Part shown: piece after piece, positions 43,644 to 52,687 of the stretch
How the letters are laid out: each line of letters opens with the position of its first letter
Position numbering within the stretch: the first letter of the stretch is position 1
Origin: Streptomyces fragilis
Lineage (GTDB): Bacteria; Actinomycetota; Actinomycetes; Streptomycetales; Streptomycetaceae
NCBI RefSeq assembly: GCF_003112515.1
Contig: NZ_BEVZ01000002.1
Coordinates: 496,001-560,000 of the forward strand
Direction of reading: 5' to 3'
Length of the DNA: 64,000 bases
Program-made: the position numbers and the translations under genes
The notes under the pieces: generated by a model
Database searches by the model: none
Seen by the model: the letters and a program-made list of their open reading frames with translations, nothing else
What the model was told of the DNA's origin: nothing

Positions 43644-44135
43644 GTGTTCACGAGCGTACTGATGATCGAGAAGGCCCTGACCTCGGCCGACGTCGAGTTC
43701 GTCACCACGCTGCACGGCGACGAGCCGGTCGCCTTCCACGTCCTGCTCCAGCCACGGGGCGACCAGGCCGACCGGCTGCTGCGCGCCATCGACGACATCG
43801 CCATCGGGGCGCTGGACGAGGCGGCCCGGGAGTCCGCCAAGCCGGAGGGCAAGGACGCCGCCGCGCAGGGCCGCCAGGCCCTCGACATCTCCCTGGTGGC
43901 GCTGCGCGCCGCCGGCAGCGACGCGGAGGGGCGACTGGTCGAGGAGCACCCGCTGGACGCGCTGAGAGCCGTCGTCGAGGAGGTCGGCGCTGACGAGGTG
44001 ATCGTGCTGACCGACCCGCACTACGTCGAGGAGTTCTTCCACCGCGACTGGGCCTCCCGGGCCCGCCACAAGGTGGGCGTGCCGGTGCTCAAGCTCTTCT
44101 CGCACAGCAGGACCCAGGGCCAGACCCCCGCCTGA
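43644..44135 (+). CDS. Conserved hypothetical protein
   Basis: A 163-residue soluble acidic protein starting at GTG 43644 after GAAGGGG. It contains VTTLHGDEPVAFHVLLQPRGDQADRLLRAI and VGADEVIVLTDPHYVEEFFHRDWASRARHK, the latter reminiscent of a Rossmann-like universal stress fold. I recall close Streptomyces homologues carrying a doubtful indole-3-glycerol phosphate synthase label. Function unknown. Confidence 0.8.
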   Translation: MFTSVLMIEKALTSADVEFVTTLHGDEPVAFHVLLQPRGDQADRLLRAIDDIAIGALDEAARESAKPEGKDAAAQGRQALDISLVALRAAGSDAEGRLVEEHPLDALRAVVEEVGADEVIVLTDPHYVEEFFHRDWASRARHKVGVPVLKLFSHSRTQGQTPA

Positions 44136-44251
44136 CCGGCCGCCCCGCCCGGCCCCGGCCGGACCCGCCCCGGTGCGGCCGTCCGGGACCGCGGCGGGCG
44201 CGGTACTAGGCTGTGGGCGGACACGACCGCACCACCGCAGGGGAGACACGC

Positions 44252-45655
44252 ATGGCACCCGGCCTGCCCACCGCCATGGACCGACCGCACTTCATCGGCA
44301 TCGGCGGCGCCGGTATGTCGGGCATCGCGAAGATCCTCGCCCAGCGGGGCGCCAAGGTCGCCGGCAGCGACGCCAAGGACTCCGCCACCGCCGACGCGCT
44401 GCGCTCCCTGGGCGCCACCGTCCACATCGGGCACGACGCCGCCCACCTGGCCGACGACGCCAGCTGCGTGGTGGTCTCCTCCGCCATCCGCGAGGACAAC
44501 CCGGAGCTGGCCCGCGCCGCCGAGCTCGGCATCCCCGTCGTCCACCGTTCGGACGCGCTGGCCCGCCTGATGGACGGACTGCGGCCCATCGCCGTCGCCG
44601 GCACCCACGGCAAGACCACCACCACGTCGATGCTGGCGGTGTCCCTGGGCGCCCTGGGCCTCGACCCGTCGTACGCCATCGGCGGCGACCTCGACCTGCC
44701 GGGCTCCAACGCCGCCCACGGCTCGGGCGAGATCTTCGTCGCGGAGGCCGACGAGTCGGACCGCAGCTTCCACAAGTACGCGCCCGAGGTCGCCATCGTC
44801 CTCAACGTGGAGCTCGACCACCACGCCAACTACGCGTCGATCGAGGAGATCTACGACTCCTTCCGGATCTTCGCCGGGAAGATCGTCCCCGGCGGCACGC
44901 TGGTGATCTCCGCCGACCAGGAGGGCGCCCGCGAGCTCACCGCCCGCCTGGAGGGCACCGGCATCCGCACGGTCACCTACGGCGAGTCCCTGGACGCCGA
45001 CGTCCGCATCGGCGCCGTCGTCGCCAAGGGCCTCACCAGCGACGTCACCGTCCAGATCGACGACGCCCCGCTCACCTTCACGGTCTCGGTGCCCGGCCGC
45101 CACTACGCCCACAACGCGGTCGCCGCGCTGGCCGCGGGCGTCGCGCTGGGCATTCCGGCCGAGGAGCTCGCGCCCGCGATCGCCGCCTACCAGGGCGTCA
45201 AGCGGCGCCTGCAGCTCAAGGGCGAGGCCGCCGGGGTCCAGGTGATCGACTCCTACGCCCACCACCCGACCGAGATGACCGCCGACCTCGAGGCCATGCG
45301 GGCCGGTCTCCCCGAGGGCGGCCGGATACTGGTCCTCTTCCAGCCGCACCTGTTCTCCCGCACCCAGGAGCTCGGCACCGAGATGGGCGTGGCACTGGCC
45401 CTCGCCGACGCCTCCGTCGTCCTCGACATCTACCCGGCCCGCGAGGACCCGGTACCCGGCGTCACCAGCGAGCTCATCATCGACGCCGCCCGGAACACCG
45501 GCGCCGACGTCACCGCCGTCCACGGCAAGGCCGACGCGCCCGCCGTGATCGCGGGAATGGCCAGGCCCGGCGATCTCGTTCTCACCATGGGAGCGGGCGA
45601 CGTCACCGACCTCGGCCCGCTGATCCTGGACCGTCTCGCACAGCAGAACCGGTAA
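44252..45655 (+). CDS. murC: UDP-N-acetylmuramate--L-alanine ligase
   Basis: A 467-residue Mur ligase that adds the first amino acid to UDP-MurNAc in peptidoglycan synthesis. The N-terminal motif is FIGIGGAGMSGIAKILAQRG; the ATP site GTHGKTT is at 117-123; EADESDRSF, NVELDHHANY and DSYAHHPTEM follow. AGGGGAGA precedes the ATG. Its position next to msrB, away from a division-wall cluster, is the usual Streptomyces arrangement. Confidence 0.95.
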   Translation: MAPGLPTAMDRPHFIGIGGAGMSGIAKILAQRGAKVAGSDAKDSATADALRSLGATVHIGHDAAHLADDASCVVVSSAIREDNPELARAAELGIPVVHRSDALARLMDGLRPIAVAGTHGKTTTTSMLAVSLGALGLDPSYAIGGDLDLPGSNAAHGSGEIFVAEADESDRSFHKYAPEVAIVLNVELDHHANYASIEEIYDSFRIFAGKIVPGGTLVISADQEGARELTARLEGTGIRTVTYGESLDADVRIGAVVAKGLTSDVTVQIDDAPLTFTVSVPGRHYAHNAVAALAAGVALGIPAEELAPAIAAYQGVKRRLQLKGEAAGVQVIDSYAHHPTEMTADLEAMRAGLPEGGRILVLFQPHLFSRTQELGTEMGVALALADASVVLDIYPAREDPVPGVTSELIIDAARNTGADVTAVHGKADAPAVIAGMARPGDLVLTMGAGDVTDLGPLILDRLAQQNR

Positions 45656-45670
45656 GGGAAGGCGCACACC

Positions 45671-46078
45671 ATGGCCTACGAGATAGAGAAGCCCGACGAG
45701 CAGTGGCGCGCGGAGCTCACCCCCGAGGAGTACGCCGTCCTGCGCCAGGCCGGCACCGAGCGCCCCTTCACCGGCGAGTACACCGACACCAAGGCGAAGG
45801 GCGTCTACTCCTGCCGCGCCTGCGGAGCCGAACTCTTCACCTCCGAGACCAAGTTCGAGTCCCACTGCGGCTGGCCCTCCTTCTACGACCCGAAGGACAC
45901 CGACGCGGTCGAGCTGGTCTCGGACACCTCCCTCGGGATGGTCCGCACCGAGGTCCGCTGCGCCCGCTGCGGCTCCCACCTGGGCCACGTCTTCGAGGGC
46001 GAGGGCTACCCGACGCCCACCGACCAGCGGTACTGCATCAACTCCATCTCGCTGCGGATGGAGCCGGCGGGAGACTGA
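45671..46078 (+). CDS. msrB: Peptide-methionine (R)-S-oxide reductase
   Basis: A 135-residue repair enzyme. Zinc-binding Cys48/Cys51 and Cys97/Cys100 (CRACG and CARCG), catalytic Cys122 in RYCINSISL and a candidate resolving Cys66 in ESHCGWPSF are all present. It lies 15 bases past murC with AGGGAAGG as ribosome site, so it is probably co-transcribed. A hairpin terminator follows. Confidence 0.96.
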   Translation: MAYEIEKPDEQWRAELTPEEYAVLRQAGTERPFTGEYTDTKAKGVYSCRACGAELFTSETKFESHCGWPSFYDPKDTDAVELVSDTSLGMVRTEVRCARCGSHLGHVFEGEGYPTPTDQRYCINSISLRMEPAGD

Positions 46079-46102
46079 CCCGTTCCCCGCTCCCCTTCAG
46101 CT

Positions 46103-46133
46103 CTGGCCCCGGTCGCACGCCGACCGGGGCCAG
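46103..46133 (+). terminator. Hairpin terminator after msrB
   Basis: A perfect 13-bp stem (46103-46115 with 46121-46133) and 5-nt loop lie 24 bases past msrB, ending the murC-msrB transcript. Confidence 0.85.
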
Positions 46134-46207
46134 GTGCGTTCGACCCGTCGGGGACCTCGTGCGGCGTGCGTTTGCCCGGGGGTAATACGCGTCATACGCT
46201 TGCTGGC

Positions 46208-46534
46208 ATGGCCAGGACCAGGATCAGCATCAGCCTTGAGCCGGAGCAGGCGGAACGCATCCGCCGGCACGCCGAACGTGCCGGGATGGACGTCTCGGCC
46301 TATCTGGTACACGCCGCGACGCGGCAGATGGCCGAGACCGAGGCCATAGAGGAACAGTTCGCGGGCGTGGACGCGGTGATCGCCGCTGCGGAGACCGAGG
46401 CCGCACGTGCGGGAGAGCTCCCCGAGGAGCCGGTCGCCGACCTGACGGAGGAGGAGCGGCGCGACGTCGAACGGGCTCTCGGCCTGGTGTACGGGGCGGA
46501 CCGGCCTGCCGCGCGGCCGGGAGAAGCGGCTTGA
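46208..46534 (+). CDS. Ribbon-helix-helix antitoxin (VapB-like)
   Basis: A 108-residue protein with an N-terminal ribbon-helix-helix (ARTRISISLEPEQAERIRRHAERAGMDVSAYLVHAA) and an acidic C-terminal half that could wrap the toxin. Its stop overlaps the PIN-domain gene start (TTGA), the standard antitoxin-toxin order. Probably represses its own promoter between the msrB terminator and 46208. Confidence 0.82.
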   Translation: MARTRISISLEPEQAERIRRHAERAGMDVSAYLVHAATRQMAETEAIEEQFAGVDAVIAAAETEAARAGELPEEPVADLTEEERRDVERALGLVYGADRPAARPGEAA

Positions 46535-47016
46535 GCGCGCGCGTGCCCGTGTACGACACGGGGATGCTCATCGCACTCGCGGACCGCAAGGCCAAGGCTG
46601 TGCACCTGCACGAAGCGATGAGAGGGACTCCGCACCGTGCGGTCGTGCTGGGACCCGCGCTGGCGCAGGTGTGGCGTCCGGCCCCGAGACCGGTGCACGC
46701 CCTTGCGGGTGTCCTCGGCGACTGCACCGTGCCGCAGGCTCGTGGCTCTGCCCCGCCGATGCGCGACACCCGGGCCGGTCGGCCCGAATGCATCGGGTGC
46801 CTGGCGGGTCCCGACCTGACGGACTGGCGCCGGGTCGGTACGGCACTGGGGCAGGCGGCTCTCCCGGCGAAGAGGAAGCCCGACGCCGTGGACGCGTGGG
46901 TGGCGCTGGCGGCCGCCAAGCACGGCAGCGCGGTGATCTTCACCAGCGATCCGGAGGACATCGAGGCGTACGTGGCGGTGTTCAACCCGCCGGATGTGCA
47001 CGTGCACGCCGTATGA
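46531..47016 (+). CDS. PIN-domain toxin (VapC-like)
   Basis: A 161-residue PIN protein: Asp9 in VPVYDTGMLIAL, Asp118/Asp121 in KPDAVDAWVALAAAKHG and Asp140/Asp143 in TSDPEDIEAY. The usual second acidic residue falls at Gln46 (GPALAQVWR), a change I think is common in Streptomyces relatives. Residues 65-100 contain an extra loop with three Cys (DCTV, PECIGC). The TTG at 46531 overlaps the antitoxin stop; GTG 46543 is an alternative. Expected to be an RNase. Confidence 0.78.
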   Translation: MSARVPVYDTGMLIALADRKAKAVHLHEAMRGTPHRAVVLGPALAQVWRPAPRPVHALAGVLGDCTVPQARGSAPPMRDTRAGRPECIGCLAGPDLTDWRRVGTALGQAALPAKRKPDAVDAWVALAAAKHGSAVIFTSDPEDIEAYVAVFNPPDVHVHAV

Positions 47017-47083
47017 GCCGGGCGTAAGGGCGCCTCTGCTGCGGCGCGAGCGCGTTTCTCGGGGGTGCGGGCTCGGTCGCTGG

Positions 47084-48922
47084 TCAGCGCAGCAGGGTGT
47101 CGAGGAAGGGGCTGGACACCACGTGGTGGGGGTCGAGCCGATCCAGGGTCGCGACGGCCTCGTCCCAGCCCGGGCCGCCCCCGGCGCGCAGGGCGGTGGG
47201 GACGGTGCGGGCGAGGACGTCCGGGTCGGACCACGCGGCGGTGGCGGTGTAGGCCCAGCCCTTGGACCATTCCGCCCGGACCGTCGCCCTGTCCCCGTCG
47301 AGGGCGAACAGGAACCGCTCGACCTCCCGGTAGAAGCGGTGCAGGGCGGGTGTGCCCGGCAGGGAGAGCACGTCGATCCACACGGCGGTGTCGACGTCCG
47401 GCCGGTCGGGGCGCGGTCGCAGCGCGGACAGCAGGGGCGGCCGCGCGCCGGGTACGCCGCACACGGACGGGTCCTCCAGGCCCGTGACACGGATCTCCAC
47501 CTGCCCGTTGACCGGGTACTCGCCGCGCGCCGCGTACTCGGCGAGCAGCGTGCGGTAGAAGTCGGCGAACCGGCTGACCACCCACTGCAGATCGGCGCGG
47601 CGGACGAGGACGGCATAGCCGTTGGCCGTCTCGCGCAGCGTGGTGGGCCGGACGTACTGCAGCAGGGTGCGGGAGGCGCCCCACAGGTCCGACCGCAGCC
47701 CGCCCGCCAGCAGGTGGGTCAGGACGTCACCGGTCAGCACCTCCCGCACCAGGTCGCCGGAGAGCAGGACGTCGGTGATGTCGCCGGTCAGCGCCACCTT
47801 CGCCAGCAGGTACTGCACCTGGCCGAACAGCGGAGCGCTCGCCCAGGCCCCGGAGACCAGGGAACCGGCCAGCCGGGCCACCGGCTCGGGGAGCGAGTCG
47901 GAGAACGGGTAGTTGTACGGCTCGTCGACCGCGCGGGAGCCCAGCGGCCGCCGCGGAGCGACGCTCCAGACCTTCAGCCAGGGCTTGTCGGTGAAGGCGA
48001 ACCAGATCGCCTCCGCCCGGCCGGTCCGCTCGACGAAGTCGGCCAGGGTCCGCTTCCCGGCCGCGGCGGCGGGGGCGGCGAACAGCTCGGAGGCGGGAAC
48101 GTCCAGGAGGGACTGGCAGCGCAGGTTCTGGTCGGCGCCCACGCGCAGGACGGCCTCGGTGACGAGCGAACGACCGAGGTGCACGAGCAGCGCGTCGCAG
48201 TCGGGCTCTGCCCGGCCGACGGTCCGCAGGACGTAGCGGCCGGAGCCCTCGTCCCAGACGACCGCGGTCAGTTCGGTGACCAGGTTGCTGAGCGATCCGT
48301 AGCCGTGGCCGGGCGGCGGGCTCTCGCCGTCGGCGGGGACGGCCGTACCGTGCCCGCCGATGGCGAGCGCGCCGCCGACCGACAGCTGCCCGGGCGCGGG
48401 CGCGGCGGTGACGCCGTGACCGGCGGCGCCGGCGAACGCGAGCAGGTCCTCCAGGGTGGCCCCGGTCTGGACCCTGACCTCGGCCGAGCCGTCGGCGGCC
48501 CGCCGCTCCAGCGACATGGCGGTCAGGTGCGCGGTGGTGTCCAGCAGGACGACCCGGGTCGCGGCCGGGGTGCCGTCGGCCACCGTGAGCGGGGCCCAGC
48601 CGTGCCGCTTGCCCTGCGCGCGCACCGTCCAGCCGGCGCCGTGGGCCCAGTTGACCACGTCGAGCACGTCCTGCGGGTGGCGTGGGGCGCACGTCCACAA
48701 CTGGTCGGTGTGGATCTCGCCGGCCCAGTTCTCGTAGACGCGCCGGTAGAGGTCGGGGCCTGCCGGGAAGCCCGGGGGCGCGGAGGGCGCGTCGGCGGCG
48801 TACGCCCCGTCCGGCCGGATCAGCCCACGCAGCAGCCACGCCGCGCCACCCGCGGCGGCGGACGACGCGAGCAGCTCGCGCCGCGACAGGCCACCACCGT
48901 GAACCGAACGATCCTCCGCCAT
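47084..48922 (-). CDS. Tat-exported FAD oxidase, type II cholesterol oxidase-like
   Basis: A 612-residue flavoenzyme. A twin-Arg signal LSRRELLASSAAAGGAAW precedes the mature part. The PP-loop FAD domain reads WTVRAQGKRHGWAPLTV, where the His is the covalent-FAD candidate as in Brevibacterium class II cholesterol oxidase, followed by GATLEDLLAFAGAAGHGV and GGALAIGGHGTAVP. The C-terminal half fits the substrate domain of that group. Sterol substrate is inferred. The gene is divergent from a TetR regulator. Confidence 0.83.
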   Translation of the reverse strand: MAEDRSVHGGGLSRRELLASSAAAGGAAWLLRGLIRPDGAYAADAPSAPPGFPAGPDLYRRVYENWAGEIHTDQLWTCAPRHPQDVLDVVNWAHGAGWTVRAQGKRHGWAPLTVADGTPAATRVVLLDTTAHLTAMSLERRAADGSAEVRVQTGATLEDLLAFAGAAGHGVTAAPAPGQLSVGGALAIGGHGTAVPADGESPPPGHGYGSLSNLVTELTAVVWDEGSGRYVLRTVGRAEPDCDALLVHLGRSLVTEAVLRVGADQNLRCQSLLDVPASELFAAPAAAAGKRTLADFVERTGRAEAIWFAFTDKPWLKVWSVAPRRPLGSRAVDEPYNYPFSDSLPEPVARLAGSLVSGAWASAPLFGQVQYLLAKVALTGDITDVLLSGDLVREVLTGDVLTHLLAGGLRSDLWGASRTLLQYVRPTTLRETANGYAVLVRRADLQWVVSRFADFYRTLLAEYAARGEYPVNGQVEIRVTGLEDPSVCGVPGARPPLLSALRPRPDRPDVDTAVWIDVLSLPGTPALHRFYREVERFLFALDGDRATVRAEWSKGWAYTATAAWSDPDVLARTVPTALRAGGGPGWDEAVATLDRLDPHHVVSSPFLDTLLR

Positions 48923-49148
48923 GTCGGAGACCTCCCTCGTCCCGCCGGCTCCGTCGTGCCGGGCCGGCCGGGTGCACACTAGCCGCGTGCCGGCGTCGGG
49001 TGCCCGGACGTTCGCGGTTTCCTCACGCGGCGACCGCCGCTCCTGCCACGATGCGATCGCGCACCTACGCCGCCGCGCACGGGGCGCCTCCCGCGTGTGT
49101 CCTGGCTCGGAGACGCTCGCCTGTTGGAGCGGCGGATATCCTGGGGCG

Positions 49149-49853
49149 ATGGTGGAGAGAACGGGTGACGGGGCGCAGACCGACGGACGCTCCACCCGCT
49201 GGGACGAGCACCGTGCGCAGCGTCAGGGCGAGCTGGTGGACGGGGCGGTCGCGCTCATCGAGGAGGAGGGCGCGCACTTCCGCATGCAGCGCCTGGCCGA
49301 GCGGATGGGCCTGCCCCGGTCGGTGCTCTACCGGCACTTCAAGGACCGCGCCTCCCTGGACGAGCTGATCCGCCGTCGGGTGGTGGAGTCGTTCGTGCAG
49401 CGCATGGAGCCCACGCTCACCTTCGAGGGCACGATCGAGGAGTCCGTGCACCGCGTCGTGGGCGCGCACCTGGACTGGGTGTCCCAGCATCCCCGCCTGT
49501 ACGCCTACATGGGCATCGCCGAGCACTCCATGGGGGACGGCTCCCTGGTGGCGGACACCAAGTCGGCCATCGCGCTGACGCTCGGCGAGCGGTTCGGCGA
49601 CGTGCTGAAGGCGCTCGGGGTGCCCAAGGTGCCCGTCCGGTCGGTCGCGGTCGGCATCGTGGGCTTCGTGGACACCGCGGTCAACCAGTGGATGCGCGAC
49701 CCCGAGCCCGAGCAGTCGGAGGACGAGCTGCGCGCGATGCTCTGCCGGTCGGTCTGGGCGGTCCTGGACTCGACGCTGCGGAGCGTGGGCGTGGAACTGT
49801 CGCCGCAGCAGCGTGTGTCCGACCTCGAACGGCTCGCCGCCGCCCAGGGCTGA
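49149..49853 (+). CDS. TetR-family regulator
   Basis: A 234-residue regulator. The HTH lies at about residues 27-72 (GELVDGAVALIEEEGAHFRM...GLPRSVLYRHFKDRASL). The C-terminal ligand domain is helical. It is divergent from the cholesterol-oxidase-like gene (226-bp gap) and convergent with the monooxygenase operon, so either could be its target. ATG 49149. Confidence 0.9.
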   Translation: MVERTGDGAQTDGRSTRWDEHRAQRQGELVDGAVALIEEEGAHFRMQRLAERMGLPRSVLYRHFKDRASLDELIRRRVVESFVQRMEPTLTFEGTIEESVHRVVGAHLDWVSQHPRLYAYMGIAEHSMGDGSLVADTKSAIALTLGERFGDVLKALGVPKVPVRSVAVGIVGFVDTAVNQWMRDPEPEQSEDELRAMLCRSVWAVLDSTLRSVGVELSPQQRVSDLERLAAAQG

Positions 49854-49859
49854 CCGCCC

Positions 49860-49897
49860 CCGCGGCGCCGACCGGACCACGGGTCCGGGGGCCGCGG
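49860..49897. terminator. Imperfect hairpin between tetR and ferredoxin reductase genes
   Basis: An imperfect GC hairpin (ccgcgg ... ccggacc/gggtccgg ... ccgcgg) lies between the two convergent stops and may stop both transcripts. Confidence 0.45.
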
Positions 49898-49924
49898 GAA
49901 CGGGCGTTCCCCGGACGCGCGCGG

Positions 49925-51529
49925 TCAGCCGGCCACGGCCGGTATGCCCGTGGCCGCGCGGCGCAGGGACTCCCGGTCGGTGAACTTGACGCGGGGCCGG
50001 CCCTGGGCCCGGCCCTCCGCCCGCTCCGCGCGGTCGATCGCCCGCCAGGCCGCGAGGTCCAGGGCGTCCGGCGCCGGTGCTCCCGGCACCGGCGGGGTGA
50101 GGAGGCCCTCGGCGAAGTCGTCGAGGAGGGACTCGACCGTCTCGTGGGCGCAGGTCTTGTTCGTGCCGATGAAACCGGTCGGACCGCGCTTGATCCAGCC
50201 CGCGACGTAGACCCCGGGCCGGACCCGGCCCGCCCGGTGCGGGACGGTCGCGCTGTCCTCGTCGAACGGCAGGCCGGGGACGGGCCGGGCGCGGTAGCCG
50301 ACGGCGCGCAGCACCAGTCCGGTCTCCAGGGTCTCGGTCCGCCCGGTGGACCGGGCCCTGACGGCGCCGTCTGCTTCGGTGTGCAGAGTGGTCGGGGTGA
50401 TCTCCAGGGCCCGTACCCTGTCCTCGCCGGTGATCCGCACCGGACCCGCCAGGAAGCGCAGCACGATGCGGCGGCGGCCTCCGACCGGTGTGCGCGCGGC
50501 CAGTTCGGACAGCAGACGGGTCTTCTCGTCGGCGTCGGGCGCCAGACCGTCGGGCCAGCCCTCGACGCTCACGTCGACGTCCTCGAGGGCGGACAGCGCG
50601 AGGAGCTCGGGAACGGTGAACGCGGCCTGGGCGGGCCCGCGCCGGCCGAGGACGACGACCTCGCGGATGCCGCTGTCGCGCAGCGCGGCGAGCGCCCGGT
50701 CGGAGATGTCGGTGCGGGCCAGGGACCCGGGGTCGGCGGTGAGGACGCGTGCGACGTCGAGGGCGACGTTGCCGTTGCCGACGACGACCGCGCGTTCGGT
50801 GTCCAGACGGTGGTCGTCCCGCGCGCGGTCGGGGTGGCCGTTGTACCAGGCGACGAAGTCCGTGGCGGAGACGCTGCCGGGCAGGTCCTCGCCCTCGATG
50901 CCCAGGCGCTTGTCGGTCGCGGCGCCGACCGCGTAGATCACCGCGTGGTGCGTGCGCAGCAGGTCCTCGTGCGTGACGTCGACGCCGACCTCGACGCCGA
51001 GCCGGTAGCCGAAGCCGGGCTGGGACTCGATGGTCCGGAAGAGCTCGGTGACCTGCTTGGTGTCCTGGTGGTCGGGCGCCACACCGGCCCGCGCGAGACC
51101 GTACGGGGTGGGCAGCCGGTCGTGGACGGTGACGCGGACCCCCGGGTGGCGCAGCAGCTCGTCGGCGGCGAACAGGCCGGCGGGGCCCGCGCCGACGACG
51201 GCCACGGACAACTCACCGGCCGGCAGCGTCCGCTGCCGGGGAACGACGTACATCGGCGCGCGGTCGGCGTGCGGATTCTCCCGGTAGTAGGAGGCGTTCA
51301 GTTCGATGAACGGCAACTCCCCGGCGCCCAGCGCGGTGTGCGGCTTGAGCGCGTCCACCGGGCAGGCGGTCGTGCAGGCGCCGCAGTCCACGCAGGTGCG
51401 CGGATCGACGTACAGCATCTCGGCGGTCGCGAAGCCGGGCTCGCCCGGTGCGGGGTGTATGCAGTTGACCGGGCAGGCCAGCACGCACGAGGCGTCGGCG
51501 CAGCAGGATCGGGTGACGACGTACGGCAC
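49925..51529 (-). CDS. Ferredoxin fused to ferredoxin-NADP reductase (FprB-like)
   Basis: A 534-residue fusion. Residues 1-80 hold a bacterial ferredoxin with Cys clusters in CCADASCVLACPVNCIH and CVDCGACTTACPVDALKP (3Fe-4S/4Fe-4S type). Then an adrenodoxin-reductase-like FNR: VAVVGAGPAGLFAADELL, YGLARAGVAPDHQDTK, VVVGNGNVALDVARVL and GWIKRGPTGFIGTNK. GTG 51529 has GGAGA upstream. It ends an operon with an AurF-like oxygenase and a Baeyer-Villiger-type monooxygenase and probably supplies electrons to the diiron enzyme. Confidence 0.88.
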   Translation of the reverse strand: MPYVVTRSCCADASCVLACPVNCIHPAPGEPGFATAEMLYVDPRTCVDCGACTTACPVDALKPHTALGAGELPFIELNASYYRENPHADRAPMYVVPRQRTLPAGELSVAVVGAGPAGLFAADELLRHPGVRVTVHDRLPTPYGLARAGVAPDHQDTKQVTELFRTIESQPGFGYRLGVEVGVDVTHEDLLRTHHAVIYAVGAATDKRLGIEGEDLPGSVSATDFVAWYNGHPDRARDDHRLDTERAVVVGNGNVALDVARVLTADPGSLARTDISDRALAALRDSGIREVVVLGRRGPAQAAFTVPELLALSALEDVDVSVEGWPDGLAPDADEKTRLLSELAARTPVGGRRRIVLRFLAGPVRITGEDRVRALEITPTTLHTEADGAVRARSTGRTETLETGLVLRAVGYRARPVPGLPFDEDSATVPHRAGRVRPGVYVAGWIKRGPTGFIGTNKTCAHETVESLLDDFAEGLLTPPVPGAPAPDALDLAAWRAIDRAERAEGRAQGRPRVKFTDRESLRRAATGIPAVAG

Positions 51530-51594
51530 GGCGGGCTGGTCTCCGTTCGGGCGTGCAGACAAAGGCGGTGCGGGATCGGCGCCCCGCGAGGGTC

Positions 51595-52563
51595 CTAGTC
51601 GATGAGCGGGGCGGGCTCGCCGCGGAAACGGGCCGGGCGGCCGTCGATGCGCAGGGCGCGCCACAGCGGGCGGGAGACCTTGTTCATCAGGCCCAGTTCC
51701 TCGGCGAGCATCCGCACATCGGAGAAGAGCTCGCGCAGCATCTTCCGGCCGGCCTCGGACTTCCAGAAGACGTCCTTGATCACCCAGTCCGGGATGCCGG
51801 CCAGCGCGGCGGACTTCTTGTCGGGGATCATGATGACGTCGCACAGGACGCGCATGATCAGCGGGAAGAGGACGGACAGCGCGCCGCGACGGGCCCTGCC
51901 GAAACGCGGGACGCGCAGGCGCAGGAACTCGTGGGCGAAGGAGATGTGCCGGGCCTCCTCGGCGATGTGGATCTGCATGATCCGCCGCGGGAGGGGGTGC
52001 ACCGGCTCCCCGCTGCGCAGGGCGCCCTTCTGCAGGTGGTCGATGGGCTCCTCGCCGGCCAGGATGCCGGTGAAGAACGCCTCGGGGTAGAGGGAGCCGA
52101 ACAGCGGCAGGATCCGGCTGACCTGGCGGAACCAGCGCTTTCCGCCCGCGGTGTCCACGCCGGTGCGGTTGACCAGCTCCTGGAACATCTGGGTGTGGTG
52201 GGTCTCTTCGGTGATCTCGTGGGTGAGATACCGGAACTCCTCGTTCTTGTTGCCGAGTTGGAAGACGTAGTCCAGCGCGCCGCGCATGAGCAGGTTCTCG
52301 AACTGCATCCCGACCTTGGCGATGACCGCCCAGCGCCAGATCCCGATGCGGATCCGGGTCTCGAGCGGCTGCTCCCGGTACCAGGGGTGGGCGCCCAGGG
52401 CGTCCGCGGAGGTCAGCACCCAGCGGGGGTCGCTGGTGTCCACGGCGAACTCGGGGTCGTCCCAGTCGATGTCGGTGAAGGGGTTGAAGTTGACGTTGAC
52501 GGAGCCCTCGGACAAGGTCCGCAGGCGCTCGTCGTAGGCCTTCCTGGTCAGGTTCGCGGTCAT
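51595..52563 (-). CDS. AurF-like diiron oxygenase
   Basis: A 322-residue helical protein with diiron ligand motifs EITEETHHTQMF and AEEARHISFAHEF plus ENLLMRGALD, the pattern of AurF-type N-oxygenases and related ferritin-like enzymes. ATG 52563 has GAGGA upstream. It sits between the monooxygenase and the ferredoxin reductase genes on one strand. Substrate unknown. Confidence 0.85.
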   Translation of the reverse strand: MTANLTRKAYDERLRTLSEGSVNVNFNPFTDIDWDDPEFAVDTSDPRWVLTSADALGAHPWYREQPLETRIRIGIWRWAVIAKVGMQFENLLMRGALDYVFQLGNKNEEFRYLTHEITEETHHTQMFQELVNRTGVDTAGGKRWFRQVSRILPLFGSLYPEAFFTGILAGEEPIDHLQKGALRSGEPVHPLPRRIMQIHIAEEARHISFAHEFLRLRVPRFGRARRGALSVLFPLIMRVLCDVIMIPDKKSAALAGIPDWVIKDVFWKSEAGRKMLRELFSDVRMLAEELGLMNKVSRPLWRALRIDGRPARFRGEPAPLID

Positions 52564-52628
52564 CTTCGTCCTCGGTTGTCGGCCGGGCCGCCCCGGAGCC
52601 GGGGCGGGTGGGGGTGCGCGGATCGTCG

Positions 52629-52668
52629 GTGCGGAGGTGCGGAGGTGCGGAGGTGCGGAGGTGCGGAG
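52629..52668. repeat. Five perfect copies of an 8-bp tandem repeat
   Basis: The unit gtgcggag is repeated five times in the 124-bp gap between the diiron oxygenase start and the monooxygenase stop. It is a likely site of length variation; on the coding strand it places repeated ctccgcac in the mRNA spacer. Confidence 0.8.
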
Positions 52669-52687
52669 GTGGCGGTACCGGACGGGG

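Noticed and set aside
52629..52668. Possible CRISPR-like array
   Set aside because: Units are 8 bp and directly adjacent with no spacers; a simple tandem repeat.
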